From: Cochliopodium minus
Taxonomy: Eukaryota; Discosea; Himatismenida; Cochliopodiidae
Direction of reading: 5' to 3'
DNA: 64,000 bases
Assembly: GCA_024220525.1 (NCBI GenBank)
Contig: JAMYWO010000134.1
Span: forward strand, 1,775-65,774
Shown: positions 10,800 to 23,816 of the stretch, piece by piece
How positions within the stretch are numbered: position 1 is the first letter of the stretch
Layout: each line of letters begins with the position of its first letter
Made by a program: the position numbers and the translations under genes
The notes under the pieces: generated by a model
Told to the model about the DNA's origin: nothing
Database searches by the model: none
What the model saw: the letters and a program-made list of their open reading frames with translations, nothing else

Positions 10800-12162
10800 T
10801 CACCTCATAAACTGACAAACTTTAGAGTTACCACTCCTTTTATAACTGTTGTAAAGAAAATTGATACGGTCAATATCAACATAAAAAGTGTAATAATTGT
10901 GATCAATAATGAGTTGAGCAATTTCAAAGTAACCTAGATCCAAGCTTTGAAAGAGAGGGTTATTGTGGGTACTTTTATCACATGGAATCAGACTTTTTTT
11001 GTATTTAGTCAAAGCCAAATGTACAAATTTTTTATTGTTGAAAGTCACTGCATATAACAAACTTTTTTGACTAACAACGCAGCCACAATCAATAATAAAT
11101 TCTAAACATTCTCTATTTTTTAAAAAAGAAATATTAAAAAATTTTGAAAAAATTTGTTTAATAAAAATTTTTTACAGAGAAGATTCAATCTCACTTTCCT
11201 CAGAAGCTAAATATTCGCCCTTCATAAAAGTTTATTTATTTATTTATTTCAAATTACCTGCCAGATTTGATACTATTTCTTCTTCTTCAATTTTTATTGT
11301 ATCTTTTCCGTTGTCTTCCACAAAGTTCACCAATATTTGCTTGTCTTTTATACTTGCTGCAATGATTGCAAGACTTGTATCTTTTTTCTCTCCTTCTATT
11401 TTTTTCTTGTTGTAGATCTTTTGTTTGAAGACATTCAATATATGATTTGCAAATTGAGGATATTTCGATCTGTAAGCTTTTAATAAATTATATATATCAT
11501 TTATTTATTTTTCACTGAAATTATTTTTTTTTTATACCATTCTTTATTGATGTGGTTAGTATAGATGGAAGGTTGATTATATTTGTTGAATGAGTTTCAT
11601 ATTTTAACAGAATAACATCAAACATTTCTGGATTTCCAGAAGAGGATGACTTCAAATAACAAAATGAATTAATAATCACAAAGAAAATTGCAATCAAATC
11701 ATTATCTTACGTAATAGACATCTTCTAATTGAATTTTTTTGTTTTTGTAATTAGTATGTTTATAATATCCTCTTAAATACCCTAATTTGATACAATCTTC
11801 TATTTTGATTTCAAATGTGTATTTCTCATTGTATAGAAAGGATTTTTTCCAGATATCTGGTTGCTTCTCTTCCAATTGTGAAATATTTTCGTAATTCTTT
11901 AATTCTTCTTTGAATTTCTTTTCCATCATCAAAAATATTTCTTTTCTCACAACAGGTGCAAATATTTTGATGTGTAATCGCTTCCATATAACATTTCCTT
12001 TCGAGTAATTTGCCAATTTTTTATTTAGACAAAATATCCTTTCAAGAAAATTAAAACAATAAGATTAGAAATTCTGGTTTCTTTCTTTTACTCCAATATT
12101 TCTTTGGAAGATAGGTATAAAAGTATACAAAATAAACAATCCTTAGTCAACTTGTCCAACAT
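10800..12162 (-). CDS. F-box-like protein with ankyrin-like C-terminus, paralogue 2
   Basis: ATG at 12162-12160 opens MLDKLTKDCLFCILLYLSS. A phase-2 intron follows and then IFCLNKKLANYSKGNVIWK, matching paralogue 1 exon for exon. Shared landmarks are SSSGNPEMFD, SLAIIAASIKDKQ and ECLEF..DCGC. The C-terminus (FQSLDLGYFEIAQLIIDHNY) has ankyrin-like helix pairs and runs about 50 residues beyond the point where paralogue 1 ends. Stop is TGA at 10802-10800. A plausible role is substrate binding in an SCF-type ligase, inferred only from the F-box-like start. Between the two copies (10526-10799) I see only A/T-rich spacer. Confidence 0.62.
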
Positions 12163-12325
12163 TTTTTTTTTATATTTTTTAAATAAAGTCGAAAAAATGT
12201 AAGATATTTTGAAAGAAATATTCTTCAAATTACTTTCTTTCCAATCACATTTTGATCTTAATCCATTTTTAATCTTTGGATCAATTTATGTGGAAAAAAA
12301 TAAATATTAAAAAAAATTGGATTTG

Positions 12326-15300
12326 ATGAATAAGGAAATAATTGATGGATTATTTGAATTGGAAAGAGAGAAAAATTTATCAGGAGAGAAACAATTATCT
12401 TTCACAATTAAAAAAGCCATCAAAGCCGTAAAATCTTATAATCAAAGAATAACATCAGGAGATGACGCCAAAAAGCTCAAAGGGATAGGAGATTTTATAG
12501 GAAAGAGAATAGATGAAATATTATCAAGAATACCTCAAAATCATAATAACATAAATAGGAATAACAACAATTATAATAATAATAATCCAAATAATCAAAT
12601 TAAAAATAACAATATAAACAATAATTCTCAAATATTTTCACAAAATACAATACCCAATCCAATTTATAATTATTTGCCTATATATCCCACCATAATGCCA
12701 AATATAATCCCTCCTCAACCAGATCTCTCCAATAATATCGTTCATAAAACAGTATCATTGATAGAAAATGAGAAGGACATGCTATTATACAATGATTTGG
12801 ATTTTATTCCTTTAAATTCATTGGATTGGCTGAAATCAATAGGATTTGATAGTTATTGGGAGAAATTCAGAGAATCAGGATATGAAGATATCAAATCAAT
12901 AACAGATCTGAGTGATGAAGATTTAAATATGATTGGGATAATAAAACCAGGACATAGAAAAAGTTTATTAATTTCATCTGTTGAATTAAAAAAGGTAAAG
13001 AAGAAAAAGAAACATAAAAATTTAAATGAATTAATTCTTATAAAAATTTAAATTAATTCTTTTTAAGATGCTTTTACAAAGGGCAAAAAACAAACACCAA
13101 TTTTTCTACCCTCAAACAAGACCAAACAACAATCTTCCTTACCTTCCATCTCCATCGTTAATACACCCACTTTACTTGTTTGATAGTGACTTTTTCTCTC
13201 AACAAATGCCTTGAGTCCTTACCAAGTTATTCCTTCCACGTTCGCAACCAATACTATGTTCTCAGCCTTCATGGTGGACAATTCACCAAACAATTTTAAG
13301 TCAACAAAGCTTCATATTTACAAAATAATTCAGAACAACAACATCAATAATAATCTCAACAATAGTAACACCAACAACAATAATAATAACATCCCTATTT
13401 TGGTGATAATAATAATGATGACTTGTCCCAAAAATACTGTGGGACAAAAAGAAATTCTTCCAAAAATTTCAAAGGGATACATAAAGAGAATAGCATGAAC
13501 AAATACTACAAAGGATTTTCTCTCTTTACTGCGAATCAAAAACGGAACGTAAAATTCAAGTCCAACGGGAGAAGCGGAGAGTTTAACGGAGTAAAAGATA
13601 AAGTCTCCAACAAAACTGTTCTTTCAACGAAAATAGAAACCTTCAAAATAGAAGAAGGTCCAAATGTCATCAAAAACTGATTTGTGATTGTAAATCTCAC
13701 AAAGATGGTTCTGCGAGCACATTGTCTGCATTCTTACATCAAAGAGAAGTACGAAGTGGAACATCAAGTGGTTGACCAGTCTTTGGCCGAAAAGAAAGCC
13801 AATTATTTGANNNNNNNNNNNNNNNNNNNNNNNNNNNNNNNNNNNNNNNNNNNNNNNNNNNNNNNNNNNNNNNNNNNNNNNNNNNNNNNNNNNNNNNNNN
13901 NNNNNNNNNNTTACATCAAAGAGAAGTACGAAGTGGAACATCAAGTGGTTGACCAGTCTTTGGCCGAAAAGAAAGCCAATTATTTGAACGACAAAAACAA
14001 GTCGGAACTTTTGAAATATTCTCCGAAAGTGGATTCTCCCACTTGGTCCATCTTGGTTGCCTTCTTCAAAAAGAATAATGTAGAAATGATTAAAAACGAT
14101 GTTTGTAACTATTCTTCTCAGTATTCCCCTCCTTCTTCTATTAAAGATGGAATGTTCACAGGGTTCAAGTCTATCCATACTTTGATCAAGAAAAACTTGG
14201 CCAAAACTTTGCAGAACAACCATGGTGCCATGGTTTATCAACTCACTGAGGATGGCATGGCCGTTGCTGAAAAACTCGTCAATCAATCTCTCAAAAAAAT
14301 ATCTGATTACGAAAATATTAATAATAGACATTTTAATAATGTCAACAATAATAATTTAAGCAAAAATAATACAAATAACAATAATCTAAACAATAATCAA
14401 AATAATTTAAATAATGTAAATAATAATTTAACTAACAATTTAAACAATAATAACAATGTAAATAATACTTTGATTGAAAATGCTGATGTGATTGATCATA
14501 ATTTGGATTCTTTTGACAAATCAGATGATATTTTTTTGCATTCTCAGGAAGATTTTCTTGTAAACAACCACAACCAAAAAGAAAACGAAAATAACTTTGA
14601 AAATGAAAATAATTTGGATCTTATCAGCAATAACAATAATCTAAACACAATCAATTTAAATCATAAAGATAATGAATTAGTGAATTTAGATGAAGAAAAT
14701 GGATTCAACGAAAATAATTTATATGAAAATGAAGATGAAGTACTGAATGTTGGTATAAATAATTCTCGAAAGTTGATGAGTGAAATAGAATACAGCAGCG
14801 AAGAGGGTTTTGTACTTGGAAACGAAATTAATTATGAAAATAACGAAATTAATAACGAAAATTATAACGAAATTAATAATCATGAAATTAATAAAAATGA
14901 AGAAAATGAAGATTTAATTGAAAACAAATTCAATTTTTCGAGCCAAGATTCTATTAATAAAGAGGTCATTTTGTATGTTGATCATCGGGAGTCCACTAAC
15001 AAAAAAAGTAAGTTCGTAGAAAATCTGAGGAAGGAGGGAGTCAATTTTTGCATCAAACAGCTATATTTGGGTGATTTTTTGTGGGTTCTGAAAGATAACT
15101 CTTCAAACAAAGAATTAGTTGTAAATTGTGTAATAGAAAGGAAAAAAATATCAGATTTGTTTGTAAAAAAAAAAAAAATTTAATTACATTTATTAATAAT
15201 TTTCATTATTTTTTTTTAATTTTATTATTTTTAGGCCAGTATAAAAGATGGGAGATACAAAGAACAAAAATTTCGTTTGAAAAAATCTCCGCTTTCAAAT

Positions 15301-15816
15301 GTTATTTACCTCATAGAGGGTGACATATCTAAAGAAGAGTCTGTATGCAAAAAGGTGATCCAGAAATGTATCATGGAGATCTCTCTCCTCGACAACTTTT
15401 TCGTCTTCCAAGCCAAAACCGAGTCAGACACCATCTCCTACTTGAAATCTCTTCAGAATTTCTTCGCTGAAAAACTTAATGATTGTACAATCGGAAATTA
15501 TATTGTTTGTGGCTATGAAGAATTTTCTCTTTTGAACTCTAAGAGTGGTTCTTTGTCTTTACGTGATGTTTTTTGCAAACAACTTTTGCAAATCAAAGGT
15601 GCTACTGCGGAGAAATTGGAGACAATTGTTGGTGTTTATCCCACTTCTTATTCTCTTCATGAAACTTATTCTTCTTCTCCTTCTCGGAGTGTTGAGGAGT
15701 TGGAGGGTTTGTTGGATATTGAGTTGCATTCCAATGATCTCAACAGTAACAAAAGAAAAAGGAAAGTTGGAAAAACTTTTTCAAAACGTGTATATGATTT
15801 TTATAATTTAAATTAA
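12326..15816 (+). CDS. MUS81: MUS81 structure-specific endonuclease with SAM domain; reading frame broken and gap inside
   Basis: The ATG at 12326 is preferred over the in-frame TTG at 12317. An N-terminal helix-hairpin-helix (KLKGIGDFIGKRIDEIL) is followed by poly-Asn and a SAM domain (DWLKSIGFDSYWEKF..). After the intron 12995-13067 comes an Asn-rich linker, then a winged-helix region (YSPKVDSPTWSILVAFF..YQLTEDGMAVAEKLV). The XPF-type nuclease core follows with VDHRES, GDFLWV, VIERKKISDLF and, after the intron 15163-15234, SIKDGRYKEQKFRL. The catalytic ERKxxxD pattern is present. MUS81 pairs with EME1/EME2 to cut branched DNA during recombination and fork repair. Odd: the linker changes frame near 13205, 13400 and 13680, next to a 100-N gap with duplicated flanks. 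Sequencing or assembly error is the simplest reading; a real pseudogene is the alternative. Confidence 0.8.
13734..13987. other. Scaffold gap (100 N) flanked by an uncollapsed 77-bp duplication
   Basis: Positions 13811-13910 are exactly 100 N. The 77 bp before the gap (13734-13810) recur identically after it (13911-13987) and code for the same stretch of MUS81 (YIKEKYEVEHQVV...). The two contig ends therefore overlap, and the gap and one copy are artefacts. The protein is continuous if one copy and the N run are disregarded. Confidence 0.9.
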
Positions 15817-16514
15817 AAAACTTTTTATTTAAATTATTTATTTATTATTTTATTTATAATTTGAATTTAAAAAAAAAATATTCAAGAGATATCTTAATAA
15901 TGATTGCAAACACTATCATCGATTTCTAGCTTTGCACCCACACTATTACATTTTAATATCTTCTCTCCCTGTTTGTTTCATTCTAAAGAAATAAATTATA
16001 TATAATAATCAATTTTTTGAAAGGAGGATTTCATTATCGTTGGTAAAATATCAAAGTAACTTTGAACAAACACATTAAATGAATAATAAAATATAAAAAA
16101 ATTACCAAGGGTAAAAATAAATCAAAAAATTATGTTTAAAAAGATGAAAATTCAACCAGATATTGCTGAATGATAATGTTTGAGTTTTAAAATTTTTTTT
16201 GCCTTTGTATAAAATTATTTATGATTTATTTAGGATTATGAAGTAAACAATTTTGAATTTTCATCATGATTTAAAATTCACCATAATGTATGTCTAATTC
16301 ATTTCTCTTTTATTCATTTTTTTTTTTAATTTAATAACGTTAAAAATATTATTGAATAAATATAATTTAATATTGGCTGTTTGCATTGATTATTTCAAGA
16401 AAAAGATCAATTGATATATTATAGATTTAAAATGTGAATAAATTATTCTCATTTCAAGAAATTAAAAAAAATATTGAAAGAAAAAAAAATTCTTGATCAA
16501 ATTGTAAAACAAAA
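15817..16514. other. Intergenic stretch, no confident gene
   Basis: Mostly A/T-rich. Positions 15895-15975 are less A/T-rich. Read on the minus strand they give a short open end (KCNSVGAKLEIDDSVCNHY then stop) preceded by AG, which could be a last exon or gene remnant. I found no convincing upstream exons. Confidence 0.4.
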
Positions 16515-17801
16515 ATGATGAACATCTTTAGGATAATTGGAGATTTATTGCATCTCATGAGCATATTTATTTTATTATTGCAAATAAAAGCATTAAAATC
16601 TTGCAAAGGTAAAGATAATCAATGAATAAAGATAGATGCTAAATGGGAATAAAAAAAAACCTTTTTATTACAAAGATATTTTAATTTCTATCATGAATAT
16701 AAAAATTAATAAATTATTTATTATTTGTACAGGTGTATCACTCAAAACACAAATACTTTATGCAATTGTCTTTACATCAAGATATACAGATTTATTTTGG
16801 AATAGATCATCACTATACAACACCATCTTCAAGTTATTTTTCTTAGGAGCAACATATTACATTTTATATTTGATGTTATTCAAGTACAACGACAAATACG
16901 AAAAAAAATACGATACATTCAGAATTGAATTCATCATTCCACCTTGTTTGATACTCGCTTTTTTCCTCAACTTTGAATTTACTCCATATGAGGTAAATTA
17001 AACAAAAAAAATTATTTTATGTGAAAAACTATATTATCCTTAATCATTCAGCTCATTATTAAGAAAAAAAAAAAATAATAATAAATTTACTTTATTTTAC
17101 AATTCTTTTAATGTTATAAAAAATAACTTCAAATTTCATTAATACAAACATTATCTTACCTTTTTTATGAGAATATGATTGAATATATAACATTTTGAAA
17201 TAGGATATTGGATTCTATATCACCCATATCATCTAAATTGCATCAAATTCCAAAAATATTGATAGAATTGGAATTATTATTTAATTTTGACTCAAATCGA
17301 TTTTTTTTTAAAAATTTTTTTGACAAAAAAAGGTAGTTTGGGCATTTTCTATTTATTTGGAATCATTGGCTATTTTGCCACAACTCTTCATGTTGGTCAA
17401 AACCAACAACACCAGCACCCTCACCCTCAACTACATCTTCTGTTTAGGTGCCTACAGAGCAGTTTACATCATCAACTGGATCTACAGAGCGTTCACTGAG
17501 ACTGGCTATGGTGGTCTTTGGATCGTTTGGATCTCAGGTAAAAAAACATTCATTTTTTAATTTTTATTTTTATTTTGTTTTATTTTGTTTTATTTTGTTT
17601 TATTTTGTTTTATTTTGTTTTATATTTATTTTTAATATTTAATTTATTTTTATTTAAAAGTTTATATGTTTTTTATCTTTTATTTTTTCAGGTCTTGTTC
17701 AAACTGGTCTCTATATTGATTTTTTCTATTATTATTTGAAATCTAAATGGTATAATGATTCCTTCAATCTCCCAGGCCAAGAGAAAACTGAAAATATTTA
17801 A
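16515..17801 (+). CDS. ERD2: KDEL receptor (ER lumen protein-retaining receptor, ERD2)
   Basis: Exons 16515-16608, 16733-16992, 17333-17537 and 17692-17801. Two consecutive ATGs open the frame and the second (16518) gives the family-typical [16 protein letters not shown]. Diagnostic stretches are [37 protein letters not shown] and [10 protein letters not shown]. The length (about 220 aa) and seven hydrophobic segments fit ERD2. The protein retrieves escaped ER-resident proteins with KDEL/HDEL tails from the Golgi via COPI vesicles. The C-terminus ([11 protein letters not shown]...) is the usual cytosolic tail. All splice phases are consistent. Confidence 0.95.
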
Positions 17802-18042
17802 AGCCAAATTAAAAAAAATAAATTATAAAATAAAATTTTTAAAAAGATTTTTCAACATTATACTCCATTTTTTTGAATAGATATGTTTCTTTTTTTTTCA
17901 ATTCTTTTCTTCTTTACACAAAATAAAATTTTGAAAATATTCGTTTTATTATTTTTTATTTTTTCAAAATGGCGCAATTAAATAAATAAATAAAAAATTG
18001 AATCTGATATCAACCATTATTTTAACGTATATTCTTCAGAAA

Positions 18043-18755
18043 ATGAATTATAATATTGAATCTACATTAACACCTTATCAAATGGAATTTTTATCAGAAC
18101 AAGAACCAATCAAAATAGTTCCCAATTTCGAATTAAAATCTCTCAAATTGATATGTGGAGATTATAGCTTCAGAGCTGGAAATGAAACAACTGTTCCATT
18201 GTGGTTGGCAATATCTTTGAAAAAAAGAAAAAAATGTATATTTATATCATTGGATCTCTTGAACTCATGTAAGTATATCCCATTGAAACAAACAAAAAAG
18301 AAGAAATATATTGTTGTATTTTGATTTATTTCATCAAATTATGTGATTCAACAATTAATTTAAAATTTTCCGCTGTTTAAACTTTTAAATTTTTTTTTTT
18401 CAAAGATGAACTTACCAAGAAATTAGAAGAAGAACAAACTGAAGAACAGTTTTCGGAATTTCCTTTTCACTTTTTCGAATCATCTCTTCTCCTCTTACAA
18501 CATAGCGACGATGATGATCAAATCTATGAAAAAACAACATTGAGAATCTTGTTAAACAACATCTTGGAGGTGAGATTGGGTAAAATAAGAAAGAGTTTGT
18601 CCTTGATCAAGGAAAAGGCAAACATCAAATTCAAAAATCTCACTGCCATCGAAATTAACAGGATCAGACCTTTTTTCACAAAGACAATGGATCATTTTGA
18701 CAAAATTTCTCAAGCAAATAAAATTTATGATACAAACGATGATCAGAATTTTTAA
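18043..18755 (+). CDS. PSF2: GINS complex subunit PSF2
   Basis: Two exons, 18043-18268 and 18406-18755, join in phase (Y of YELTKKL). Family signatures are LTPYQMEFLSEQEPIKIVPN, VPLWLAISLKKRKKC and FPFHFFESSLLLL, followed by R..L..I...R..K.R (LRILLNNILEVRLGKIRKS). The protein is about 190 aa, usual for PSF2. GINS (Sld5, Psf1-3) joins MCM2-7 and Cdc45 as the CMG replicative helicase. No oddities; the flanking AT-rich spacers are short. Confidence 0.95.
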
Positions 18756-18865
18756 ATGAAAAAATTTATTTTTTTTAATTAAAAAATTTTGTGATTTATT
18801 TTTTTTTATTTACTCAAAAAAAACAGGAAAAAACTTTTAATAAAAACTAAAAAAAAATTAATTTT

Positions 18866-21022
18866 TTAATTTTGATCGAAACCCTCGGGATTGGGAGAAT
18901 GGAAAGAAAGTTTTTTGGAGATGGCAGAAGGAGACTCCGAGTCATTAAAGAACATTGGTGAATCCAAATTGTTGTTTACATTCTTTGCATTTGTATTTGT
19001 ATTTTCATTATTTGTTTGATTCTTTTCTATTTTGTTATCTCCATCCAAATTTGAAAAAGATTTGCTCATTAAAGAAGTAAAAAGAGTATCATCTTCTTCG
19101 ATCAAATTTCTTGATTTAAAAAAAAAAATAATTTTAAATAATAAAAATTAAAAGAATTAAACAAAATAATAAAGAAAATATCAGAATTTTTTTTTTTACT
19201 CTTCATTTTTTAGGATGTTGTTGAATTTTTGAGTGAGAAGATCCTCATATCCCAAGCCAAAATTGTCACCAAAAAGAATACTCTTTCTTGCCTCATTCTC
19301 CAAAATATGGTCCAAATTATGAGTGAAGCTGTCATGGAAACTACTTTTACTTCCGCCAAAAAAAAGATCATCATTATTATTAATGGAGGAAGTTTTTTTC
19401 TTATCGGAAATTATTTCTTCGAAATTTTTGTCCTCGATTTTTAATTCCGTTATCTCATCATCGTTAAAATGATCGATATCATCGTCGTAATTTTCGAGAA
19501 TAGCTCCAAAATTGATAGTGTTTTTGTCGTCAAAATTTTCTTCGTGTTCATTTTCTTTTTCTTGTTCGTCGTCTTGTTGATCTCTTTCTTTGTAGTTATC
19601 GAAATTGTCCTCTTCTTCTTCTTTGTAATTCTCAAAATTTTTTTCTCCCTCTTTTTCAAAATCATCAAAATTTTCTTTTTTTTGAAAAATACAATTAACA
19701 ATAAATAATCGAAAAAATGTATTAAAAATTTTAATAAAAAAACAAATAATAAAAATTTAAATAAATAAAAAATTAATTTTATTAAAAATATAAAAAAAAA
19801 AAAATAATTGATAAAAAAATATTAAAAATATTAAAAATCGGAAAAAATATCTAAAAATAAAACTAATAAAAATAAATTAAAAATAAATAATTTACCCTTC
19901 CAAGAATCACTTTCATTTTGAAATTTGTATTCCATCTCCTTCTGTTTTCTTTCCAAGAAATCCTTCTGGGTTTTGAAAAAAAGAGTGGAAGCCTTATTTT
20001 TAGGCTGAACTCTTTGAGGATTGATTCTCTCAATGGAACTGGATATTTTGTGTGCCAGGGAGGACCTAAACATATTGGAGATGGGAGTTTCCAAAACGTT
20101 TTTACCATCAAAAGAATCATTTTCATTATTTAGCGGAGAGTTATTTTTTGAAGGAGTTTTATTTGAATGGAGGATGTTTTTATTTCCACTGTTTAGATTA
20201 TTGATGGGATTGATGAATTGGTTTTTTTTGTAGAGTGGGGTGGGAGGGACTAGGTTGTAATCCTCTCTGTTCTGATTGTATTTATTATTATTATAATTCA
20301 AATTTTTATTTTTATTTTTGTTGTTTGTTTTTTTGACGCTTGACAAAACACTGAATCTATGAGGAGTTTTATTTGGAGTATACAAATTATTATTACTATT
20401 ATTTTTGCTGTTAAAATTTGCATTATTTAAATCATTGTTTTTATAAAAATTATTTACGAAATTTTCATTATTATTATTATTATAATTATTATTGTGAATA
20501 CTCAGATTGTTAATACTGTTTGTGAGATTACTATTGATGTTGTTAACAGCGAAAGAAATGTTTTCGGAACTTTCATTCTCCAAAAGTTTCCTCCGTAAAA
20601 CTTCTATCGAGCTTTTGAGGAGCGGAATGTTCTCCCTTATCTCATTGTTCAAATTTCTCAAGTTGTTAAGGTGAGACTGATGGTTCTCTATGAGACTTTC
20701 AATAGGGAAGTTCTTGGAATCAGTAATGATTTTTTTTTTCAATTTTTTTTCGTTATCTTTTTCGTTATCTACGTCATTTTTTTCATTTTCGTTTTCTTTT
20801 TCGTCATTTTGATTGTTTGGATCACTTTCTTTTTTGGTATTACTTTTGATGTTGGAGGTTTTGGGCTTGATGGGAGGGGGTGTGAATTGAGAGAGGGACT
20901 CGAGGTTAGAGAGGCTGTTCAAAGTGTTTTTGAGGATTTGCAGAGCGTTGTTGTTAAGGTCAACCAAGTTGCTCAACTCCTTTTTGTGTTTCGGAGAATT
21001 ATTTTCATCAGTATCATTTTTT

Positions 21023-21053
<31 letters not shown>

Positions 21054-22129
21054 CATTTAAAATATTAATCTTATCATACTCATTATTTTCATTTTCATTT
21101 TCATTTTCATTTGTACTTTTTTTATCACTTTTTGAGCTTGTCTTTTTCTTTTGCGGAGTACTCATTGACTTGAGGAGCTGTGAGCAGTCGACATAGGCAA
21201 AGTGAGAGTGATCCTTCTCGCAAAGGGAATCCAGAATCTCTCTTTTGAGCTGATTTTGCTGGAAATGGCAAGTGAGATGCTCCCAAAAAAGATTTATCTT
21301 CTCCATCTTTTTTTCTACATCTTTAATCTCTTCGTTTTTGATATTGATGTTATCCTTATTGATTTTATTGATATCATTGTTGTTATTAATGTTGTTTGAT
21401 TTAAATTGTGAGAGTTGTTTTGATAATTGGGAATATTGTTGAGATAAATTTTTGTGCTTCTGTGATAATTTCTTGGATGTTTGCTGCCAATGCTCTTGCA
21501 ACTTGGACATCTTGAATATCTTTTGTGATAATATGTTGGATTCCAGATGCATATGCGTATTCATAGAATTTATTATTTTTGGCGCCAATTCTATATTGTT
21601 AGAATCGATATTGGGCATATAGATTCTCTTTTTGGAATATTCTGTTGCATAATCCCTTTCCAACACTTTCTTTAATGCTAATGATGATAGACTGGACAAC
21701 ATTTGATAAAATTTCGGTCCTACACAAGTCTGGAGCAATGTCAATCTGATGGTATTGGATGGTAATTGCTTTTGATTCTCCATAGATGTCAATACATCGA
21801 ATATTTTTTTACGGAATATTGTTCTTTGGTTCTTATCAATTATAGGCCATATCATTTTAAATTCCTTCATAAATATATAATCGTTAAATATAGCGAATAT
21901 GATCTCAATGGGATGTTTAAAAATATAATAATACGTTTTTGGTTGTTATTGGATCAATTTTGCTCAAAAGAAAATAGATAATGACCTCCATCCCCTTTTG
22001 ATTTCCAGAGATCTTGAAGATCTCTTTGGTGAAAGGGATCTGGTGATTCTTCTCCTCTTTATCCACATCAAATCCAAGAAGTAGTAAATTATTCCAAAAT
22101 ATATCTATATCCAATGAATCCCATTCCAT
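18866..22129 (-). CDS. HAUS6: Augmin (HAUS) complex subunit 6
   Basis: Exons on the minus strand: 22129-21935, 21864-19896, 19674-19200 and 19109-18866, all in phase, giving about 960 aa. The N-terminus has the HAUS6 signatures WNNLLLLGFD, GMEVIIYFLLSKIDP, MIWPIIDKNQRTIFRK and, later, GPKFYQMLSSLSSLAL. Coiled coils follow (KLQEHWQQTSKKLSQKHKNL). The rest is Asn-, Lys- and Glu-rich low-complexity sequence with short conserved islands near the end. Augmin recruits gamma-tubulin ring complexes to existing spindle microtubules for branching nucleation. A divergent C-terminal half is usual for this subunit. The N-terminal identification is good; the last two exons are assigned by open frame and phase only. 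Confidence 0.85.
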
Positions 22130-22217
22130 TTATTCTTTTGATTCAAGATATCTGATGGTGATATGGGAAATATCAATTTTATTTTAAATTTTTTTGAATT
22201 TTTATTTTATAATTTCA

Positions 22218-23743
22218 TTAAATTAATAAAGAATAGTTTAGGATGATGTTTGTGATTGGTTTTGGAAACTTTCCAATTATAGGAAACAAAATTTTTATAC
22301 AAGAAATTAAAGCTGAAATGCTTTTTTGAATTTGTTTTGGAAAGAGAGGGAAACGATCATAAGTGAATATGGGCTTATCGTGAACAAAATCAAGCAAAAT
22401 TCCTAAATAAAATTGATGTTTATCTTTCCTTATAAGTTCTATTTGCTTGGGAAAGTCTATATGGTGATGGTACTTCAAATACAAGAAAAAAGTTTTCTTA
22501 GAATATTTTATGGCAAATGTTAATGGGGTCATCATCACTAAAATAATTTTTTGTAAAAATAAATATTAATTTTTTAAATTTTTTTTTAAAAAAATACGTT
22601 TATAATCTTTAAGATTTAAATCTGCCTTGTGATCAAGTAAAGATTTTAAAAATTCTTGAGAACTCTTCTTTTTTAATGCAAGATTAAGAGGGAATCCTTC
22701 ACCACTAAAAATGTTTTAGTAAATGAAATTTTATTAAATAAAAAAAGATTACAATAAGGAGCCCAAGTTTGGATCAGCTTTGTTTTCTAGTAATAAATTC
22801 AGAAGATCCAGTTTCAATTTTAGGTTATCAAAATCATTTTGAATCAACAATTTTAAAAAAGAACCTCCTTTATTTACAAAATTTGGATTGGCATTGCTTT
22901 TTAATAAAAATTTTATGTTATCAAAATTTGCTTTTTTGTTGTAGAAAAGCATGTGGAGTGCAGAATAATTTGTGAAATTAATTACATTGATATCCTTGAC
23001 ATCCAATTCTTTTATTAACAAATGTAATACAGATTTATTCACAAATGTATTTTCACAAAGCAATCTCAAACAAGATTCATCATGAATTGCCAACAACTTT
23101 GGATTTGCATTCTTACTTAAAAGAAAATTGATTAATCTTTCATCTCCTTCAAAATGAATACAAGCATGATGAAGTGGAGTACCTTATAAAAAAAAAAAGA
23201 TTAAATTAATTTAAAGTGGAAATTTCGAGTACATTTATCTCTATCTCCAAGATTTAAATTTGCATTATATTTTAAAAGTAAATTGATGCAGTCAATGTTT
23301 AGATTAAAATTAGAATCATTTTTATTTTCCACTTTCTCAACATTAGTTTCCTCTTCTTGTTTATCCAAACTATCTAACATATCGAATAATGCAAAATTTC
23401 CACTAGTTTTTTCAATCAAATCTTTGTTTTTTTCTACATCTACTTTTTGTTCTTTTTGGAAATAACATTCATTTATATTTTTGCTGATTATACCAATTAT
23501 ATTGTTTTGAAATTCATTCTTTGTATTTGGATCTGCTTTATTTTCCAACAATAAGGACATCAATTCCATTTTGTTGAATAATTTCTTTGATTTGTTCTCA
23601 AAGATGTAGAATAAAGGAGTGATCCCATATTTATCTTTGAAATTTGGATCATATTGAGAAAGAAGGGATTTCAATTTATTAATATCTATAACTTCTCCTA
23701 AGCAGTGTTCATGTATACTTTCAAAATTAGCAAAGAAACTCAT
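22218..23743 (-). CDS. Ankyrin-repeat protein
   Basis: Five or so minus-strand exons beginning at ATG 23743. Ankyrin signatures recur: LLENKADPN twice, LLKYNANLN, CTPLHHA, LLSKNANP, LLKSNANPN, DHKADLN and MTPLTFA. A charged insert rich in Glu/Lys interrupts the repeats in the first exon. Splice phases tested at 23233, 22751 and near 22600 keep the frame. Stop at 22220-22218. Ankyrin repeats mediate protein binding; no other domain is seen and no specific role can be given. The start lies only 73 bp from the divergent PIG-Q start, and the 3' end is 88 bp from the HAUS6 start. Confidence 0.85.
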
Positions 23744-23816
23744 TTTTTTTTATTTATTTTGGATTTATTTTTTAATTTGAAAGTTTTCATTCAAAGATGG
23801 ATTATAATTTGGCTGA

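Noticed and set aside
15895-15975. U4-like snRNA (AGCTTTGC start) or last exon of a small Cys-containing protein
   Set aside because: After AGCTTTGC no further U4 features (such as GCAGTATCGTAG) follow, and no upstream exons could be joined on the minus strand.
19918-21399. Plus-strand frames rich in Leu/Phe opposite HAUS6
   Set aside because: They mirror Asn/Lys/Glu-rich codons of the real minus-strand gene and carry no domain signal.
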